A stretch of DNA of 64,000 nt, taken from the NCBI RefSeq assembly GCF_016653635.2, contig NZ_CP067421.1:620001-684000 (forward strand). Reading direction: 5' to 3'. Both the position numbers and the translations under genes were made by a program. Numbering within the stretch: position 1 is the stretch's first letter; every line of letters starts with the position of its first letter. Shown piece by piece: positions 60,730 through 64,000 of this stretch. The DNA comes from Skermanella sp. TT6 (GTDB lineage Bacteria; Pseudomonadota; Alphaproteobacteria; Azospirillales; Azospirillaceae). Below the pieces are notes generated by a model. That model was not told the origin of the DNA, made no database searches, and was given only the letters and a program-made list of their open reading frames with translations.

Positions 60730-62316
60730 TCAGGCGGCGGCAGTGTGAGGAGCGATGTTCATGCGGCCTGGATCGGCGGAACTGCTGGCGTCGGGCGGTC
60801 GCCAGTTGAACGGCAGCAAGGTATCGAGCGCCTGGATCTTGATCCGTCCGATCCGGCCGATGACGTCGGTCAGGTAGGCTTCCGGGTTGATCCCGTTCAA
60901 CCGGCAGGTTTCCACCAGGCTGTAGATCACGGCGGCGACTTTGCCGGCAGCATCCGAGCCGATCACGTTCCAGTTTTTCCTGCCGATGGCTATGCCGCGC
61001 AACGCCCGCTCGGCCGTCAGATTATCGATTTCCAGCGTGCCATCGGCGGCGTAGCGCGCCAAGGCATCCCACTGTGCGTTCATGTAGCCGAGTGCCTTGG
61101 CCAGTTCGCTGCGCGGCGCCACCTGGCTCAGCCGCTCGGTCAGCCAGGCCCGCAGGACATCGAGCAGCGGCACCGCCTCGCTCTGGCGCACCGCCAGGCG
61201 TTCCGCGGGCGGCAGCCCGTAGATTCGCCGCTCGATGCGGTACAGCGCGGCAATCTGCTTCACGCCCTCGCCAGCAACCGGCGAGCCCTTGGCGCGCACC
61301 AGATCGACCAGCTTGCGCCGGGCGTGGCCAAGGCAGCCGGCCTCGACCATGGCACCATCCCGGTACAGGTGATCGAAGCCGGAGAAGGCATCGGCCTGCA
61401 GGGTGCCGGTGAAGCCCGCCAAGTGCTGGCCCGGATGCTTGCCAGCGCGTCCGGCGGAGAAGCGGAACACCGCGATCGAGGGTTCGCTGCCGCCGCGCGG
61501 CCGGGTGTCGTCGGCATAGACCCAGAAGCGGCCGTCGTGAGTGCCGGAACGGCCCGGATTGAGAACGGTCACCGGCGTGTCGTCGGCATGGATCTTGGTC
61601 CGCCGGATCAGCAGTTCGAGCAGGCGGTCGGCAATCGGCGCCAGATCGCGCGCGGCCGCTTCGACCCAGCCGTACAGGGTGGTGGTGGCGAGCAGCACGC
61701 CGAACCGGGCGTAGTGCGCCGCCTGCCGGTGCAGCGGCATGTGGTTGAGGTACTTGGCGATGACGACCTGGGCGATGGTGCCGGCGGTGGGCAGGCCGCG
61801 CTCGATCGGCCGGTCGTCAGGAGCCGGAGCCTGGGCCAGTTCACCGCAGGTCCTGCAGGCGAACTTGGGCCGGACCGTGACGTGAACCTCGGCATGGGCC
61901 GGCACGAGGTGGAGCTGTTTGCTCTCGTCCTGGCCGATCCGGGCCATCTCCCGGCTGCAGCACGGGCACTGCGTGCTGGCGGGCAGGATCTCGCGGGTCA
62001 CCCGCGGCAGACTGTCGGGCAGAGGACGCCGACCCCCGCGGCTGCGGCGGTGCCGTCCGGTCGTGTCCTCGCCCGAGGGTTCCGCCTCGCCGGGATCGGC
62101 CGGGGCAGGTGCTGCCGTGTCGAGCAGGCTGAACTGATCCGGGCTCATCTTCTCCGAGGAACGGCCGAAGATCCTGTGGCGCAGAACCGCCAGGAACGTC
62201 TCCAGTCGTTCGTTCTCGCGCGTCAGCACCGCGACCCGACGTTCCAGCACGGCGATCCGCTCGAGCGGATCATCCTTCGGGTTCGCAGGATTGCTGTCGT
62301 GCCGGGCATCATCCAT
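60730..62316 (-). CDS. tnpC: IS66 transposase TnpC
   Basis: A 528-residue transposase: an N-terminal coiled-coil segment (LERRVAVLTRENERLETFLA), a zinc-finger-like CPCCSREM plus CRTCGE, then the catalytic domain with the IHADDTPV Asp, LQADAFSGFDHL Asp and a late RALRGIAIGRKNW block. Full length for the family. Confidence 0.93.
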   Translation of the reverse strand: MDDARHDSNPANPKDDPLERIAVLERRVAVLTRENERLETFLAVLRHRIFGRSSEKMSPDQFSLLDTAAPAPADPGEAEPSGEDTTGRHRRSRGGRRPLPDSLPRVTREILPASTQCPCCSREMARIGQDESKQLHLVPAHAEVHVTVRPKFACRTCGELAQAPAPDDRPIERGLPTAGTIAQVVIAKYLNHMPLHRQAAHYARFGVLLATTTLYGWVEAAARDLAPIADRLLELLIRRTKIHADDTPVTVLNPGRSGTHDGRFWVYADDTRPRGGSEPSIAVFRFSAGRAGKHPGQHLAGFTGTLQADAFSGFDHLYRDGAMVEAGCLGHARRKLVDLVRAKGSPVAGEGVKQIAALYRIERRIYGLPPAERLAVRQSEAVPLLDVLRAWLTERLSQVAPRSELAKALGYMNAQWDALARYAADGTLEIDNLTAERALRGIAIGRKNWNVIGSDAAGKVAAVIYSLVETCRLNGINPEAYLTDVIGRIGRIKIQALDTLLPFNWRPPDASSSADPGRMNIAPHTAAA

Positions 62317-62393
62317 GTAAAGAAAGTATCCGCGCCGCCCCTCGTCGTAAACCGCAGCAGAAGCAGTAACATAGAAGTAATGCAGGCTTCTGT

Positions 62394-62747
62394 TCAGACG
62401 ATAAGCAGGGGCTTCGCGATGGGTTTTGTCTTGGCTGATCGCCAGTCCAGACCGTCAACGAGCAGCGACATCTGGGCACGGCTGATCGTCACGATGCCAT
62501 CCGCCGGGCTTGGCCAGATGAACTTTCCCTCGGTCAGGCGTTTCTGCATCAGCAGAAAGCCGGTGGTGTCGTACATTAGAACCTTGATCGTGTGCGCCGA
62601 ACGCCCTCGGAAAACGAAAAGATGGCCACTGAAGGGATCCTGGAGCAGCACCGTCTGGATCTGTGCGGCAAGGCCGTCGATGCCACGGCGCAGGTCGGTC
62701 CGACCCGCCGCCAGATAGACACGCACGCCATCCGGCAGCCCGATCAC
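62394..62747 (-). CDS. tnpB: IS66 accessory protein TnpB
   Basis: A 117-residue protein of the IS66 Orf2 family: VRVYLAAGRTDLRRGIDGLA and QDPFSGHLFVFRGR are diagnostic. It is required for transposition in this family, but its biochemical role is unclear. GTG start overlaps the tnpA stop (GTGA). Confidence 0.93.
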   Translation of the reverse strand: MIGLPDGVRVYLAAGRTDLRRGIDGLAAQIQTVLLQDPFSGHLFVFRGRSAHTIKVLMYDTTGFLLMQKRLTEGKFIWPSPADGIVTISRAQMSLLVDGLDWRSAKTKPIAKPLLIV

Positions 62748-63121
62748 GAACGCCTCTCGACGACGTCGAGCAGCCGGCCCAGGGTCACGGCGTCGAAGCC
62801 ACGCCCAACCCGGAGGACGCTGCCCCCCTTCAGAACCAGTTCGATCCGGTCATCCCACGGCTCCGAAACACTCACCGCCGGTTCGGCGACATGGACCGCC
62901 AGAAACGTCGCCACGGTCTCCGATCCGGCCGATGATGTCAGGGCATCGGCGGCCTGCGCTTTGAGCCGGGAGTTCCAGTAGCCCAACGTGCCTGCCTTCA
63001 GCCCATGACGCTCGCTGTACAGCCGCAGCGACAGGCCGCTGCTCTTCCAGCCCGCCACGTGATCCCGCCAGAACTGCTCACGGTCTCCCAAGTGCCCGCC
63101 ATCGGCCATCGCAGCCTCCAT
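62744..63121 (-). CDS. tnpA: IS66 accessory protein TnpA
   Basis: A 125-residue protein with the N-terminal helix-turn-helix region WRDHVAGWKSSGLSLRLYSE then RHGLKAGTLGYWNSRLK. Start 63121 has AGGAAA upstream; 63109, with GGAGG five bases before it, is an alternative. It is the first gene of the IS66 operon. Confidence 0.88.
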   Translation of the reverse strand: MEAAMADGGHLGDREQFWRDHVAGWKSSGLSLRLYSERHGLKAGTLGYWNSRLKAQAADALTSSAGSETVATFLAVHVAEPAVSVSEPWDDRIELVLKGGSVLRVGRGFDAVTLGRLLDVVERRS

Positions 63122-63362
63122 CGATTTCCTGTCACCAGGAAAGCTCGGCTTCAACAGACAGGCGGAAAAGGTGCCTTCGTCGCTGGTTTACCTTGCAAAC
63201 AGGCCCGGCACTCCTATTTTCCGTGCCTGCGACATCACGCCGATCGCCCCGGGCCGGGGGTGGAACGAGCCCGTGTCATTCGAGGCCATGCATCCGGCGC
63301 CGGCGCAGCTTCCGGCGTGACGCCGGTTTCCCTATCCGAAATCCTCCGTAGCCAGAGATTGG

Positions 63363-64000
63363 ATGCCTGTGTCCCTTCACTTCCTGATCGTTGCCAGCGA
63401 AACGCCGGATCAAGCCGAAGCACGCCGTCGATCCGTAGGCGCCGCGTCGCACGAGACCTACGCCTCGACCGTGCGCTCGCTGGCCGGCGGCGCGTCGATC
63501 GACTTCGTGTCTTGCGTGGATGGGTCGAGAACGCCGTCCCCTGCGGAGCTTCGTCGTTACGACGGCATCTTCTTCGCCGGCTCTCCGATCCAGATGCACG
63601 ATGACAGCGGGGAAAGCCGTTCGGCCGCCCGCTTCGCGACGGACGTGTTCGAGTCCGGAACGCCCGCGTTCGGATCCTGCGCGGGCCTCCAGATCGCGGC
63701 CGTCGCTGCGGGAGGGACGTGCAAGCCGCGCGAGACCGCGTTGGAGGCCGGTTTCGCCCGGGGGATCACCGCGACGGACGCCGGGCGCGACCATCCGCTC
63801 CTGCGTGGGCGGCCGATCGTCTGGGACGCTCCGGCCATGCATTTCAGCGTCATCGACACCATGCCGCCAGGCGGCGTCGTCCTGGCAAGAACGAAGAGCA
63901 CCCCGATCGAGGCGGCGGAGATCAGGTCGCGGAACGGGATGTTCTGGGGCGTGCAGTACCATCCCGAGCTGACGGTCGCCGAGATCGCCGCATCCCTGCG
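63363..64000 (+). CDS. Class I glutamine amidotransferase domain protein (3' end outside window)
   Basis: Reading continues to the window edge (212 codons). The triad of class I amidotransferases is visible: Cys in FGSCAGLQIA (about residue 105) and the His-Glu pair in QYHPELT (about residues 200-202). The protein resembles GMP-synthase-like GATases that stand alone and often act on gamma-glutamyl conjugates. No synthetase domain precedes it. The start ATG has only a weak ribosome site, so a downstream start is possible. Confidence 0.8.
   Translation, partial: MPVSLHFLIVASETPDQAEARRRSVGAASHETYASTVRSLAGGASIDFVSCVDGSRTPSPAELRRYDGIFFAGSPIQMHDDSGESRSAARFATDVFESGTPAFGSCAGLQIAAVAAGGTCKPRETALEAGFARGITATDAGRDHPLLRGRPIVWDAPAMHFSVIDTMPPGGVVLARTKSTPIEAAEIRSRNGMFWGVQYHPELTVAEIAASL

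Larger units (their letters stand above)
60624..63191 (-). mobile_element. IS66-family insertion sequence, complete
   Basis: A 2568-bp element with perfect 23-bp terminal inverted repeats: 60624-60646 begins GTAAACCAGCGACG and 63169-63191 is its complement. It is flanked by an 8-bp direct repeat CTTGCAAA (60616-60623 and 63192-63199), the IS66 target duplication. It carries tnpA, tnpB and tnpC in normal order with no break, so it is recent and likely mobile. Confidence 0.95.

Noticed and set aside
1..64000. CRISPR arrays, tRNA or rRNA genes
   Set aside because: No regularly spaced direct repeats, no cloverleaf with GTTCRANNC arm and no rRNA core sequence were noticed on either strand.

Overview
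The window is about 64 kb of high-GC DNA with closely packed, often 4-base-overlapping genes and the catabolic repertoire of a soil or plant-associated alphaproteobacterium. A bchE-bchJ pair (bacteriochlorophyll synthesis) with a PpsR/CrtJ-type promoter, many ABC importers and molybdenum hydroxylases fit Rhodospirillales/Azospirillaceae such as Skermanella or Azospirillum. The genus is an inference, because there is no rRNA or other phylogenetic marker here.

Layout. 1-9.6 kb: a polyamine-type ABC importer (two permeases, Tat-exported binding protein) followed by a 5'-truncated polysaccharide deacetylase. Divergent from it are a TetR regulator and an operon with an SDR, a deiminase-type guanidine hydrolase, two tandem paralogues of unknown family, a second binding protein, a metallo-beta-lactamase-fold hydrolase and a class II aldolase. 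9.9-16.8 kb: an eight-gene Mrp-type cation/proton antiporter operon in E-F-G-B-C-D-D-D order. 17.2-30.2 kb: a diaminopropionate ammonia-lyase, an IclR regulator, an acetoin-dehydrogenase-like 2-oxo acid complex, a VOC protein, an amino-acid ABC importer without ATPase, two SDRs, an atypical M20 hydrolase and a gamma-glutamyltransferase-like protein. 30.5-33.1 kb: a MazEF-type toxin-antitoxin pair, a small hypothetical gene, an IS630 element and a MITE-like repeat.

33.1-35.4 kb: bchE and bchJ behind two TGT-N12-ACA palindromes 8 bp apart. 35.8-44.9 kb: an RpiR regulator with an operon of two isochorismatase-fold hydrolases, a glutamine-synthetase-like ligase, an N-formylglutamate-amidohydrolase-like protein and a complete branched-chain-type ABC importer. 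The same candidate operator lies before the regulator and before the transporter genes. 44.8-45.7 kb: a PEP-CTERM surface protein. 45.9-54.8 kb: two three-subunit molybdenum hydroxylase operons flanking an XRE/MmyB-type regulator; the second has a Tat signal. Its last gene ends inside an inverted second copy of the MITE-like repeat. 55-57.4 kb: LysR, a frameshifted pentapeptide-repeat gene, a PilZ protein and a transposase remnant. 57.4-60.3 kb: a FecBCD-type iron/siderophore importer. 60.6-63.2 kb: a complete IS66 element with perfect ends and an 8-bp target duplication. 63.4 kb to the end: the start of a class I glutamine amidotransferase.

The strongest signals beyond ordinary annotation are paired operators that define three local regulons (IclR, RpiR, PpsR-type), the two-copy MITE that supplies a stop codon and abuts an IS630, and two multi-enzyme importer-linked clusters whose substrates cannot be named from known pathways.
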